A stretch of 64,000 nucleotides of DNA. Source: Pseudomonas mandelii (lineage in GTDB: Bacteria > Pseudomonadota > Gammaproteobacteria > Pseudomonadales > Pseudomonadaceae). Shown piece after piece: positions 1 through 8,422 of this stretch. The DNA lies in NCBI RefSeq assembly GCF_006438925.1, contig NZ_RCZA01000002.1, positions 633,067 to 697,066 of the forward strand, written 5' to 3'. Made by a program: the position numbers and the translations under genes. Positions within the stretch are counted from its first letter, which is position 1. Each line of letters starts with the position of its first letter. The notes under the pieces are model-generated. The model was given only the letters and a program-made list of their open reading frames with translations, did not search any database and had not been told where the DNA came from.

Positions 1-223
1 TGGCAGTTTGCGTGGTCAGGCTTTCGCCCAGCGCATCCGCCTGCTCGTGCATGGCCTGCTTGAACTGCAAACCCATCACACAGGCATAAATCACCAGGGC
101 CAGAGCGACCAGGATCACGTTATGGCTGGCAATGCGCAATGCAATCGGTACACGGCGGTGGCGCAGTGCACGGAAGATCAGCAGAAAGAAGTTATCGGTT
201 TTTACTGGCGTGGGCCGGTTCAC
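1..223 (-). CDS. AhpA/YtjB-family membrane protein, 5' part only
   Basis: Reverse-strand frame starting with GTG at 223-221 and running off the left window edge, so only the first 74 residues are visible. The N-terminus is short and basic (VNRPTPVKTDNFF), followed by one hydrophobic segment at about residues 32-50 (NVILVALALVIYACVMG) and a hydrophilic region. This fits the AhpA/YtjB (SMP) family of inner-membrane proteins often found divergent from serB in gammaproteobacteria. The GTG start leaves 135 bp to the divergent serB start. The function of the family is poorly defined. The family name rests on the N-terminus and the serB neighbour, not on a full-length protein. Confidence 0.65.
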   Translation of the reverse strand, partial: MNRPTPVKTDNFFLLIFRALRHRRVPIALRIASHNVILVALALVIYACVMGLQFKQAMHEQADALGESLTTQTA

Positions 224-358
224 TTGAGCTCGGCTCTTTTGTCCGTGAAGTTGACGCGCAGTATAGCGACAGGCCCTAGACCGTCAAAGCGCTCACGGTG
301 CCCGATGGTCACTGAAAGTGGGTAGAATGCGGTTTTTTTCCACCTGCGGGGGTGCGCC

Positions 359-1573
359 TTGCGCGAAATCGTCCTGATAAACATCACGGGAGTCGACCGT
401 CCGGGTCTGACTGCAGCCATTACCGGCGTTCTGGCCCAAGGTGGTGTGAACATTCTCGACATCGGTCAGGCAGTGATTCACGACACCCTGTCGTTCGGCA
501 TCCTGGTTGAAATTCCTGACACCGAGCAAGGCAAGTCGGTGCTCAAGGACATCCTGTTCACGGCTTACAAGCTCGATCAGCAGGTGCGTTTCACGCCGGT
601 GTCCGAAGAGGATTACCAGCAGTGGGTTGGCAATCAGGGCAAGAAACGCCACATCGTGACCCTGCTGACCCGCAAAGTGACCGCCGGGCAATTGCAGGCC
701 GTGAGTTCGATCACCGCCAAATATGGCCTGAACATCGACCACATCGATCGTCTGTCCGGGCGTATGCCGCTGGACACCCCGGCCGATCAGGGCAAGGGCT
801 GCATCGAGTTTTCCGTTCGTGGTGAAGCGGCTGATCCGCAAGCGCTGCGGGCCGAGTTCCTCAGCGTCGCGCAGGAACTGAACGTCGACATCGCCTTCCA
901 GGAAGATTCGCTGTTCCGTCGTAACCGCCGCCTGGCGGTGTTCGACATGGATTCGACGCTGATCGAAGCCGAAGTGATCGACGAACTGGCCAAGGCTGCC
1001 GGAGTGGGCGATCAGGTATCTGCGATCACCGAGCGGGCGATGGCCGGCGAATTGGACTTTCGCGCCAGCTTCAAGGAGCGCCTGGCCTTGTTGAAAGGGC
1101 TGGACGTCAGCGTGCTGGATTCCATCGGCGCCTCCCTGCGTCTGACCGAAGGTGCCGAAACACTGTTCGCCGAACTCAAGCGTCTGGGCTACAAGACCGC
1201 CATCCTGTCGGGCGGCTTTACCTACTTCGCCAAGCAATTGCAGGCCAAGCTGGGCATCGACTACGTGTTCGCCAACGAACTGGAAGTAGTAGACGGCAAA
1301 GTGACTGGCGTGGCGGTCGAGCCGATTGTTGATGCGCAACGCAAGGCGGATCTGCTGAAGGAACTGGCGCACAAGGAAGGTTTGCGCCTGGAGCAGACCA
1401 TTGCGGTCGGCGACGGCGCCAACGATTTGCCAATGCTGGCGATTGCCGGGTTGGGCGTGGCGTTCCGTGCCAAGCCGCTGGTCAAGCAGTCGGCGAAGCA
1501 GGCGATTTCCACCCTTGGGCTGGATGGCGTGCTGTATCTGCTGGGGTTCCGGGATCGCGACGGGCAACTCTAA
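359..1573 (+). CDS. serB: phosphoserine phosphatase SerB
   Basis: 404-residue cytosolic phosphatase for the last step of L-serine synthesis, phosphoserine to serine. Residues 1-180 hold two ACT-like regulatory repeats (the first begins IVLINITGVDRPG). The C-terminal half is a HAD phosphatase with all signature loops: FDMDSTLIEAE with the nucleophilic aspartate near residue 198, SGGF near 285, and VGDGANDLPML near 350. The two-ACT architecture matches Pseudomonas SerB. Translation most likely starts at TTG 359, because the residues that follow (REIVLINITG) open the first ACT domain and no upstream ATG is in frame. A G-rich stretch about 7 nt upstream is the only ribosome binding site candidate. 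The divergent membrane-protein gene shares the upstream region. Confidence 0.95.
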   Translation: MREIVLINITGVDRPGLTAAITGVLAQGGVNILDIGQAVIHDTLSFGILVEIPDTEQGKSVLKDILFTAYKLDQQVRFTPVSEEDYQQWVGNQGKKRHIVTLLTRKVTAGQLQAVSSITAKYGLNIDHIDRLSGRMPLDTPADQGKGCIEFSVRGEAADPQALRAEFLSVAQELNVDIAFQEDSLFRRNRRLAVFDMDSTLIEAEVIDELAKAAGVGDQVSAITERAMAGELDFRASFKERLALLKGLDVSVLDSIGASLRLTEGAETLFAELKRLGYKTAILSGGFTYFAKQLQAKLGIDYVFANELEVVDGKVTGVAVEPIVDAQRKADLLKELAHKEGLRLEQTIAVGDGANDLPMLAIAGLGVAFRAKPLVKQSAKQAISTLGLDGVLYLLGFRDRDGQL

Positions 1574-1578
1574 GGAAG

Positions 1579-1674
1579 ATCAAAAGATCGTCCGAACGCG
1601 GCCCGAACCTTCGGCAGCTCCTACTAAGGAATATGTATTTCCCTGTAGGAGCTGCCGCAGGCTGCGATCTTTTG
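1579..1674. repeat. REP doublet, family A (diverged left arm)
   Basis: The right arm, 1645-1674, is a full family A unit (GTAGGAGCTGCCGCAGGCTG, then CGATCTTTTG). The left arm is its inverted and diverged partner: GATCAAAAGATCG at 1579 and CTTCGGCAGCTCCTAC ending at 1625, with unrelated bases between. It lies between the convergent serB and PilZ-like genes. Confidence 0.75.
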
Positions 1675-1690
1675 CTTTTGTGGCACCCGG

Positions 1691-3469
1691 TTAAAGTGTT
1701 TTCCACAACGAATCAAAATCGTCCTCAGCGCCGCTCACCGCGGCGTTGTCGTTTTTGGCGACCTCCAGTGGACGGTAGGCGAACTGATTGAAACTGTTGG
1801 TGCTCGCCACCCGCTGCTCCAGCCCGACCCGGCGTTCCTCGCCGTGGGTATTGATCATGACCTTGTTGCCCTCCTGAAAGGGCAGGCGCGGCGCGAGCAA
1901 AGTGGCCGGCTGGTCGATGGCACTGATTTGCGGCAGCAACAGACCGCGCAGGTATTGGCTGTGGTCATCACGGGTGCGCACCAGTTGCAGGCCGCAAGGC
2001 TCGGCGTAGGGCGCAACCTGCTCGATGCCCATCTGCGTGCCACCGCCGCGCACCTGGCGGATCCAGCGCACCACCGCGATGCTCCAGCCCTGACCGGCAG
2101 AATCCTCGATACCGACCATCTCACCCGCCTGTAACTCGGTCGGCACAGCGGCGGGCCAGGCCAGGCAGTAACCGCCGGGGCTGTGATTGATCACTGACAG
2201 GACATGGGTCGGGAAGTGCTGATTGCGGTCGGATGCATCGTGGCCGTCGTCATTCTGAAGCTGTGGGTATTCGATCTCTTCGTAGGGCAATAGAGCGTCT
2301 GCATTGCCTTGGGGGGCGGCGTCGAAGGCCTGGTGCCATTGGTCCTTTTCCCGGCCGGTCGCTGACGTTACCGAAAATTGTGCAGGCCGGGCGCCATGGT
2401 TTTTCAGGATGTCGCTGAATGAGCGTTGCCCACCCAGATAAAAGTGCAGCGCGCTCATGCCCACGCACAGGGTCAACGTGCCTTGGCCAACGGTGCGCTG
2501 GAAGCTGCGCTCGGCAGTCTGGCCCCAGGCGGCATGAAGATGTTGCAACGTGTCCAGGCTTAACCCTGCCGGCACGGGCAGTGGCGATGAACTGTCGGGT
2601 TTTTGCAAATACCCTTCGATGGCCGCAACCAGAGGCTGCGGATCGATCCCCAGCAAACTCTCCTGCTGCTCGGCTCGGAACTTGGTGCGGTAACGCGGTC
2701 CGGTATCGAGGTCTTGCGCGACGGCAAACAACCCGGTGGCCGGCTTGCCGGGTTGCAGCTTGATCCATTGGCTCCAGGGTTCCAGTACCTCGGCCACCCG
2801 GGCAATCTGGTGCTGGCGCAGTTGGTTGCAGCGTGAGGCGCCCAGCAGCAAGGCGACCACGTACGTCTGTTCGATGCTCAAGGTTTGCGTCTGGCTGGCC
2901 AGCTCATCGCGCAGGCTCGTGTGCTGGAGCCGGTGCGCGCAGGCGATCCGGTAGAGCTGATGCAGCTCCAGCCACAGGCCTTCCGGCACGGGGCAATAGA
3001 GTTTGGTAGCACGAATCAGCGGCCCGTTCAGGCAATGGATCGCCCGTTGCAGCGCTTGGGTCAGCAGCGGCGCTCGGTCCTTGCTGAACTTCGGTGTGAT
3101 GCTCACCACGATCTGTTTATAACCAATGGCCAAGTGACTTTGCAGCGCCTGGCAGAGGTTGGCGATCTTGCGGGAGCGCTCGTCGAGGACAATCGACTGA
3201 TGCAGGAAATGCTGCTCAAGGTGTTTGCAGACGTAATACACCTCGGGCCGCAGCAGTTCGAGCAATTGCAGGCGATTGTCGCTGGGCGTGAACAGCTGAT
3301 TGAGTTCGCTCAAGCCTTGATACAGCTGACGAGCGGTTTCGCCGATGTTGGCTTTGGGCAGATTTGCGATCCAGCGCTTGAGATCGCGCGGGGTGGCTTC
3401 ACAGAACGACAGACGCACCTGCAGCGGAACGGGCGCGCGTAGCAGAAGATGGGGGCTGGTCTCATTCAT
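1691..3469 (-). CDS. PilZ-like domain protein of unknown function
   Basis: 592 residues with no signal peptide or membrane segment, so probably cytosolic. Residues 1 to about 330 form an alpha-helical region rich in Leu and Gln with no recognised catalytic motif. Around residue 425 the stretch SVINHSPGGYCLAW resembles the second PilZ motif ([D/N]xSxxG), followed by beta-strand-rich sequence. The RxxxR motif expected just before it in c-di-GMP-binding PilZ domains is not evident (DRNQHFPTH). The C-terminus is acidic. In P. aeruginosa a protein of this kind lies between fimX and psd, which supports orthology. It faces serB convergently and is divergent from the lectin gene. The PilZ assignment is moderate; c-di-GMP binding is doubtful. 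Confidence 0.6.
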   Translation of the reverse strand: MNETSPHLLLRAPVPLQVRLSFCEATPRDLKRWIANLPKANIGETARQLYQGLSELNQLFTPSDNRLQLLELLRPEVYYVCKHLEQHFLHQSIVLDERSRKIANLCQALQSHLAIGYKQIVVSITPKFSKDRAPLLTQALQRAIHCLNGPLIRATKLYCPVPEGLWLELHQLYRIACAHRLQHTSLRDELASQTQTLSIEQTYVVALLLGASRCNQLRQHQIARVAEVLEPWSQWIKLQPGKPATGLFAVAQDLDTGPRYRTKFRAEQQESLLGIDPQPLVAAIEGYLQKPDSSSPLPVPAGLSLDTLQHLHAAWGQTAERSFQRTVGQGTLTLCVGMSALHFYLGGQRSFSDILKNHGARPAQFSVTSATGREKDQWHQAFDAAPQGNADALLPYEEIEYPQLQNDDGHDASDRNQHFPTHVLSVINHSPGGYCLAWPAAVPTELQAGEMVGIEDSAGQGWSIAVVRWIRQVRGGGTQMGIEQVAPYAEPCGLQLVRTRDDHSQYLRGLLLPQISAIDQPATLLAPRLPFQEGNKVMINTHGEERRVGLEQRVASTNSFNQFAYRPLEVAKNDNAAVSGAEDDFDSLWKTL

Positions 3470-3590
3470 GCCGTGAAAAACTCCAACCGGTAAATGGGCA
3501 GTGAATGATCTGACTGTAGCAGCTATGGATTTTTACCGTTTGTCTGTCAGTCGAGTGCCATCCGGGCGTACTACTAATCTGACACACGTG

Positions 3591-3636
3591 CGACTGGATA
3601 CGCACAGTCGTACGGCCTGCTGCCTACGCAGGGCAG
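3591..3636. promoter_or_regulatory. possible operator region upstream of the lectin gene
   Basis: The 198-bp gap between the PilZ-like and lectin genes holds two adjacent imperfect dyads. One is CGACTG-8-CAGTCG at 3591-3610. The other is at 3616-3636, with CCTGC and GCAGG ends. No convincing -10/-35 pair or known box was identified, so the regulator is unknown. Confidence 0.25.
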
Positions 3637-3667
3637 GTCTCTTTGTAACTTCAAGGAGATGAAGTTT

Positions 3668-4069
3668 ATGTCTAGATATATAGTGGCAAATCAATGGGGC
3701 GGTAGTTCGGCACCCTGGCATCCGGGCGGAGACTGGACACTAGGCGCGCGGGACAACCAGAACGTTGTCGCGATCGAGATCAAGTCGGGCGATGGCGGGA
3801 AGAGTTTCACCGGCACCATGACGTATGCGGGTGAAGGTCCCATTGGCTTCAAGGCTCAGCGCACGGGCCAGAACCAGTACAACGTTGAAAATCAGTGGGG
3901 CGGCAACGATGCCCCCTGGCATCCGGGTGGCAAATGGGTCATCGGAGGTCGGGACAATCAGAACGTTGTGGCGTTGAGCGTGACCTCCAGTGATGGAGGG
4001 AAAAACCTCAGTGGCACCAATACCTACGCCAACGAAGGGCCGATCGGCTTCCGTGGACAGATAGAGTAA
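3668..4069 (+). CDS. OAA-family high-mannose-binding lectin (two repeats)
   Basis: 133-residue protein made of two near-identical blocks of about 67 residues. Each opens with a Y-V-x-NQWGG core and carries APWHPGG, RDNQNVV, SxDGGK and EGPIGF. This is the pattern of the Oscillatoria agardhii agglutinin family, which includes the P. fluorescens agglutinin PFA, also a two-repeat protein of this length. OAA lectins form a single beta-barrel with one high-mannose glycan site per repeat. An in-frame ATG at 3659 would leave one base after the AAGGAG at 3653-3658. The ATG at 3668 has 9 bases of spacing and gives the family length, so 3668 was chosen. No signal peptide. The gene is monocistronic, with a stem-loop after it. 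Native ligand and role are not known from sequence. Confidence 0.9.
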   Translation: MSRYIVANQWGGSSAPWHPGGDWTLGARDNQNVVAIEIKSGDGGKSFTGTMTYAGEGPIGFKAQRTGQNQYNVENQWGGNDAPWHPGGKWVIGGRDNQNVVALSVTSSDGGKNLSGTNTYANEGPIGFRGQIE

Positions 4070-4085
4070 CGGCACCACCGAAATG

Positions 4086-4118
4086 TCCGACCCCGCGAAG
4101 ACGTTCGCGGGGTTCGGA
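4086..4118. terminator. stem-loop between lectin and psd
   Basis: CCCCGCGAA and TTCGCGGGG form a 9-bp GC-rich stem with a GACG loop, extended by flanking TCCGA/TCGGA. It lies between convergent genes and has no long T run, so it may act on either strand or be a weak terminator. Confidence 0.55.
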
Positions 4119-4125
4119 TCAGTGA

Positions 4126-4986
4126 TCAGGCTTTTGCCAGGCCCATGCCCTGGCCCATCTGCACCGGGGAGCCGGCCGCCAGCTCTTCAGCCCACTGCAC
4201 TTGATCAGGCCCGAACAGCACGACAGCGGTCGAACCCAGCTTGAAGCGACCCAGTTCTGCACCTTTCTCCAAATGGATCGGCGCACGGGCAGCTTCGTCG
4301 TAGCGGAAGGTTTTCAGCTCGCGTTTCGGCGGCGTGACCAACCCGGCCCAGACGGTTTCGATCGACGCAACGATCATCGCGCCCACCAACACCACGGCCA
4401 TCGGCCCGCGTTCGGTGTCGAAAATGCACGCCACACGCTCATTGCGGGCGAACAGTTCCGGAACGTTTTCGGCGGTGGTCTGGTTGACCGAGAAGATCCG
4501 GCCAGGGATGTAGACCATCTCGCGCAGGGTGCCGGCCAACGGCATGTGCACGCGGTGGTAGTCCTTCGGCGACAGATAAATAGTCGCGAAATCACCGCCC
4601 ATGAACGGCGCTGCGTTGGCAGCGTCGCCGCCCAGCAATTCCAGCACGCTGAAGCTGTGGCCCTTGGCCTGGAACACGCGACCGTGTTCGATCGGGCCGA
4701 GTTGGCTGACCGCACCGTCTGCCGGGCTGAGGATCGCGCCAGGCGTCTCGTCCAGTGGGCGAGCGCCGTCCTTCAAGGCGCGAGTGAAGAACGCATTGAA
4801 GTGTTCGTAGGCGGTCAGGTCTTCGACCAGCGCCTGGGACATGTCCACCTGATAACGCTTGGCGAACCAGGCGGTGAAGGCGTTCTTGAACCAGCGCACG
4901 CGGCATTCGGCAATGCAGCCGGCCAGTCGCGACAGCAGGTGATGGGGCAGCAGGTATTGGCTGAGGATAAACAGACGCTTATTCAT
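4126..4986 (-). CDS. psd: phosphatidylserine decarboxylase proenzyme
   Basis: 286-residue inner-membrane enzyme that decarboxylates phosphatidylserine to phosphatidylethanolamine, the major membrane lipid. Near the C-terminus [12 protein letters not shown] contains the LGST self-cleavage site; the serine becomes the pyruvoyl prosthetic group of the alpha chain. Upstream motifs include LSPADGAVS and a YHRVHMP segment typical of PSD. The length matches the gammaproteobacterial enzyme. TTAAGGA precedes the ATG. It is the last gene of an apparent HDOD-rhodanese-psd operon, 18 nt after the rhodanese stop codon, and converges on the lectin gene. Confidence 0.96.
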   Translation of the reverse strand: MNKRLFILSQYLLPHHLLSRLAGCIAECRVRWFKNAFTAWFAKRYQVDMSQALVEDLTAYEHFNAFFTRALKDGARPLDETPGAILSPADGAVSQLGPIEHGRVFQAKGHSFSVLELLGGDAANAAPFMGGDFATIYLSPKDYHRVHMPLAGTLREMVYIPGRIFSVNQTTAENVPELFARNERVACIFDTERGPMAVVLVGAMIVASIETVWAGLVTPPKRELKTFRYDEAARAPIHLEKGAELGRFKLGSTAVVLFGPDQVQWAEELAAGSPVQMGQGMGLAKA

Positions 4987-5004
4987 TAACTGTCCTTAAA
5001 AACC

Positions 5005-5820
5005 TTAAATCTCTACGGGCGTATCGGGGTGGTTGCCCCATTCGCCCCAGGAACCGGCGTAGCCTTTGACCCGCGGATAACCGAGGGATTTGGCCACCAG
5101 ATAGGTGAAGCCAGAACGATGGTGAGTCTGGCAGTGGGTAATCACTTCTTTGTCTTTGCTGATCCCGAGTTTCTCCAGGATCTGCGGCATGTCGGTGCGG
5201 ATGCGCAGGTTGCGCGCCTGATCCATGCCCGCGGTCCATTCGAAATTGACCGCGCCGGGAATGTGCCCGGCCTTGGCTGCCAGGACTTTCTCGCCGGAGT
5301 ACTCCAGCGGCCCGCGCGCGTCCCAGATCGCCAGGTCGGCGGCACCGAGACGGCTTTGCAGGTACTCGCGGGTGGCAGTGGGTTCGTCGTGCAGGGTCAA
5401 CGCAACCGGGCCGCCAACCGCTGCCGGGATCTGGATCGACATGGGCAAGCCTTCTGCCAGCCAGGCCTTCAGGCCGCCGTCGATATAGTGGTACTTGCTG
5501 TGGCCGATGACATCCAGCAGCCAGATAAAGCGCCCGGCCCAACCACCGCCTTCGTCGTCATAGACGACATAGACCGCATCAGGGTTGTGTCCCAGCTCAC
5601 CGAACAACGCTTCGAGTGCCGCTTGCGGCGGCATCAGTCCCGGCGCTGGTGCGTGACCGAGTTGCGTGCGTTTCGGATCGACAAAGCGCGCACCGGGGAT
5701 ATGCCCTTCGGCATAGCGGGCGCTGCTGGTCAGGTCCACCAGAATCAGTTCGCGGGCGTCGAGACGGGTGAGCAAGTCGCTCGGCTCGATCACCAGCGGC
5801 AAGCCAGAGAAGTCAGACAT
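5005..5820 (-). CDS. rhodanese-type sulfurtransferase (two domains)
   Basis: 271 residues with tandem rhodanese domains, roughly 10-125 and 145-265. The active-site loop in the second domain is THCQTHHRSG, where the cysteine carries the persulfide. The first domain lacks an equivalent cysteine, as in thiosulfate/mercaptopyruvate sulfurtransferases. A longer frame starts at 5838, but ATG 5820 is preceded by TGGAGACC at normal spacing and begins MSDFSGLPL, so it is preferred. Likely cytosolic, with no signal peptide. It sits 42 nt after the HDOD gene and 18 nt before psd. The physiological sulfur donor and acceptor cannot be told from sequence. Confidence 0.9.
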   Translation of the reverse strand: MSDFSGLPLVIEPSDLLTRLDARELILVDLTSSARYAEGHIPGARFVDPKRTQLGHAPAPGLMPPQAALEALFGELGHNPDAVYVVYDDEGGGWAGRFIWLLDVIGHSKYHYIDGGLKAWLAEGLPMSIQIPAAVGGPVALTLHDEPTATREYLQSRLGAADLAIWDARGPLEYSGEKVLAAKAGHIPGAVNFEWTAGMDQARNLRIRTDMPQILEKLGISKDKEVITHCQTHHRSGFTYLVAKSLGYPRVKGYAGSWGEWGNHPDTPVEI

Positions 5821-5862
5821 GTGAGGTCTCCAGAGCACAAAAGGGAGGATTGTATAGCAGCG

Positions 5863-7401
5863 TCATTGGCCGCGGTGACTAAAGCTGTGCAGGGCTTTCT
5901 CGATGCACTGCGCGGTTTTGCCGAAGGCTTGCACAGTGATTTCCGAGAACGGCCCTCCGCCCTGATCCGCCACCACAATCATGATGACCCGACCATTATT
6001 GACCAGTGAGCGCAACAGCAGGTGTTCGCCGCCGAACTGTGAGCGCAAGCTGGTGGGCAACAGGGCGGAAAATTGTGCGTTGTTGTCCGGTGTCAGGCGC
6101 ACCTGGGCTTGTTGCGAGAGCAGGCGTTGCAGCACGGTGCTCTGGCTGACGACGAAGTTCAGGCCGGCCACTTCTTTTGGCAGCCCGGCCGTCTGGTGCA
6201 CCCGCAGATTGGCGTGAGTGCGGTCGGCCATCAGGATCATCACCCGACGCATGCCGCACGCGACCAAAGCGTCCCGGGCAGACGTGGTCAAGTGCATGGC
6301 ATTGGTGAAGCGGCTGGGCTCGACCAGCAACTCGGCACACTGTCTGCGCCATTTCGCCAGGTCTTCGGCAGTCGGCGCCGGGGCCGGCAGCAAGCCTGCG
6401 TGCGCGCGGTTCATGCCCCACGGCCAGATCAGTGAAACGGCCGGGTGCCAAAGGTCTGGCATGGCGTGATGGCGGGCGCTGTTGGCGGCCTGTTGGTGCA
6501 ACTGCTGCTGCACTTCGTCCATCGGCATTTGCAGGTAAAGGCTGGTCAGGTACTGCCAGCGTTCACTGTGCGGACTGTCCCAGGCCTGTTGCGCCGACAG
6601 CGCCAGACCGTTGGCCAGCAGCACTGTATTGGCCGGTTGATTGAGCCAGCGACGCAGGGTCGGATCGTCATCGAGACGGTTCTGCTGGCGTAATGGATGA
6701 TCGCTGTCGCGAGCGATGCGCAGCACTTTCACCAGCTCACGCTGCTCGTTGAGCAGCAGCCGATAACCTTGCTGCACCCAGATCGGCAGGCGCCAGATGT
6801 CCACGAGCGCCCGGCAGATTTCCAGCAGGCGAGCGCCGAACAACTGCATTTCGACTTTGCGCGCCGACTCACCTTTGTGGATGACCCGCAGCTCCCACTC
6901 TTCGAGCAACTGCGGATGAGTCAATGCCATCGGCCAGAGCGGCGAGAGAAACAGCAGGCTGCCCCAGTGGATGTCTTGCCACAGTCGCGCCAGGCGACTG
7001 GCGAAAAAACCGTTGGCCTGTTGGGTCGCGTGCTGGCTGATCAACTGCAGCTGACGCAGGGCGATCGGGATCTCCGATTGCGGCTGGGCAGGCAACCGGG
7101 CGAGCAGTTCTTCGGTGCGCTTCAAACCGAGGCGATTGATCGCCACCTCAAGGTTTTCCGCAGGCTCGGTCATGCTGCCATGGGTGTGGCGATTGGCTTC
7201 GCGAATCACGCTCAAGGCCAGCGCCGGGCTGTCCTGTATCAGTTCGGCGATATCGCGCAAGGAGCTGCGACTGTTGGCGATGGCTTTGCAGACTCGGTCA
7301 TGACTGGCTTGCGGAACCGGCAGGCGCACGCCGTCGAGAAGCTTGACCCAGCCTTCGAGAGTGGTCGGTTTTGGAGTCGGTACGTTCGTTTCGTTAGCCA
7401 T
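5863..7401 (-). CDS. HDOD domain protein, possible signal transduction factor
   Basis: 512 residues. Residues about 15-110 (PVPQASHDRVC, then SSLRDIAELIQDSPAL and INRLGLKRTEELLA) match the start of an HDOD domain, a relative of HD phosphodiesterases that lacks the metal-binding HD pair. The middle is helical and Gln/Leu-rich. The last 130 residues (VMILMADRTHANLRVHQ onwards, ending FGKTAQCIEKALHSF) look like a GAF-type sensor fold, which is an inference. No membrane segment. It is probably the first gene of the operon with rhodanese and psd, and is divergent from motA across about 165 bp. HDOD proteins in Pseudomonas often link to motility or c-di-GMP networks; a specific role here is not shown. 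Confidence 0.75.
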   Translation of the reverse strand: MANETNVPTPKPTTLEGWVKLLDGVRLPVPQASHDRVCKAIANSRSSLRDIAELIQDSPALALSVIREANRHTHGSMTEPAENLEVAINRLGLKRTEELLARLPAQPQSEIPIALRQLQLISQHATQQANGFFASRLARLWQDIHWGSLLFLSPLWPMALTHPQLLEEWELRVIHKGESARKVEMQLFGARLLEICRALVDIWRLPIWVQQGYRLLLNEQRELVKVLRIARDSDHPLRQQNRLDDDPTLRRWLNQPANTVLLANGLALSAQQAWDSPHSERWQYLTSLYLQMPMDEVQQQLHQQAANSARHHAMPDLWHPAVSLIWPWGMNRAHAGLLPAPAPTAEDLAKWRRQCAELLVEPSRFTNAMHLTTSARDALVACGMRRVMILMADRTHANLRVHQTAGLPKEVAGLNFVVSQSTVLQRLLSQQAQVRLTPDNNAQFSALLPTSLRSQFGGEHLLLRSLVNNGRVIMIVVADQGGGPFSEITVQAFGKTAQCIEKALHSFSHRGQ

Positions 7402-7450
7402 GTCTGGACGCGATCATCGTCTGCATTACCTATGCCCGGAACGGGCCAAA

Positions 7451-7478
7451 TTGGCTTTTCGCCTGAACTGGCTATAGT
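7451..7478 (+). promoter_or_regulatory. candidate sigma-70-type promoter of motAB
   Basis: TTGGCT at 7451-7456 and TATAGT at 7473-7478 are 16 bp apart, in the HDOD/motA intergenic region about 90 bp before the motA ATG. It was recognised by eye only. Confidence 0.4.
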
Positions 7479-7567
7479 CTGGCGCAGTTTTGCCGATAAG
7501 TAGAAGAAGAGATTTTTTAACTTCCGAATATGACCTTGAACCCGACTCAGTAAGTGCTCTCCTACCT

Positions 7568-8419
7568 ATGGCTAAATTAATCGGCATCATCGTCGTATTC
7601 GCGAGCGTGCTCGGCGGATACGTGCTCTCCCACGGCAAAATTGCCGCCCTGATTCAGCCCTTCGAGGTGATGATTATTGGTGGTGCGGCCCTCGGTGCAT
7701 TCCTGCAGGCCAACCCCGGTTACATGACCATGCACGTGCTCAAGAAATCCTTGGGCATGTTCAGTTCGCGTTTCAACCACACGTTCTATCTGGAAGTGCT
7801 GGGCCTGATCTACGAGATCCTCAACAAGAGCCGCCGCGAAGGCATGATGGCTATCGAGGGCGACATCGAAGACGCCGCCGCGAGCCCGATCTTCGCCAAA
7901 TACCCGGCCGTGCTCAAAGACGAACGCATGACCGCGTTCATCTGCGATTACCTGCGCATCATGTCCTCCGGCAACATGGCTCCCCATGAGCTTGAAGGCC
8001 TGTTCGACATGGAGCTTTACAGCCTCAAGGAAGACCTCGAGCATCCATCCCACGCGGTGAACGGTATTGCCGACGCCATGCCTGGTTTCGGTATCGTCGC
8101 GGCGGTGCTCGGTATCGTGGTGACCATGGCTTCCCTGGGTGAAGGCGATCAGAAGTCCATCGGCCTGCACGTCGGTGCGGCACTCGTCGGTACCTTCTTC
8201 GGTATTCTCGCGGCGTACGGTTTCTTCGGTCCGCTGGCCCATTCCCTGGCCCACGATGCCAAGGAAGAACTCAACGTCTACGAAGCCATCAAGGCCTCGC
8301 TGGTCGCTTCGGCTTCCGGTATGCCTCCATCGCTGGCGGTAGAGTTCGGTCGTAAAGTTCTGTACCCGGCGCACCGTCCTAGCTTCGCTGAGCTGGAACA
8401 AGCGGTTCGCGGTCGCTAA
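7568..8419 (+). CDS. motA: flagellar motor stator protein MotA
   Basis: 283-residue inner-membrane protein that pairs with MotB to form the proton-driven stator. It has four hydrophobic segments. The first two are at the N-terminus (LIGIIVVFASVLGGYVL and MIIGGAALGAFLQANPG). The last two are at about residues 170-225 (GIVAAVLGIVVTMASLG and ALVGTFFGILAAYGFFGPL), separated from the first pair by the large cytoplasmic loop that contacts FliG. An upstream TTG in frame at 7490 would add 26 unconserved residues. The ATG at 7568 gives the standard length. The motB ATG follows the stop by three bases. Pseudomonas usually carries a second stator set, MotCD; the length and genomic position point to MotAB. 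Confidence 0.95.
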   Translation: MAKLIGIIVVFASVLGGYVLSHGKIAALIQPFEVMIIGGAALGAFLQANPGYMTMHVLKKSLGMFSSRFNHTFYLEVLGLIYEILNKSRREGMMAIEGDIEDAAASPIFAKYPAVLKDERMTAFICDYLRIMSSGNMAPHELEGLFDMELYSLKEDLEHPSHAVNGIADAMPGFGIVAAVLGIVVTMASLGEGDQKSIGLHVGAALVGTFFGILAAYGFFGPLAHSLAHDAKEELNVYEAIKASLVASASGMPPSLAVEFGRKVLYPAHRPSFAELEQAVRGR

Positions 8420-8422
8420 GTC

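Noticed and set aside
293..1567. 424-codon reverse-strand frame opposite serB
   Set aside because: serB is complete with all HAD motifs on the other strand; the antisense frame is a high-GC shadow rich in Gln/His/Arg with no recognisable domain.
3616..3638. Quorum-sensing lux-type box before the lectin gene
   Set aside because: The dyad lacks the CT-N12-AG spacing of las/rhl boxes and is too imperfect to name.
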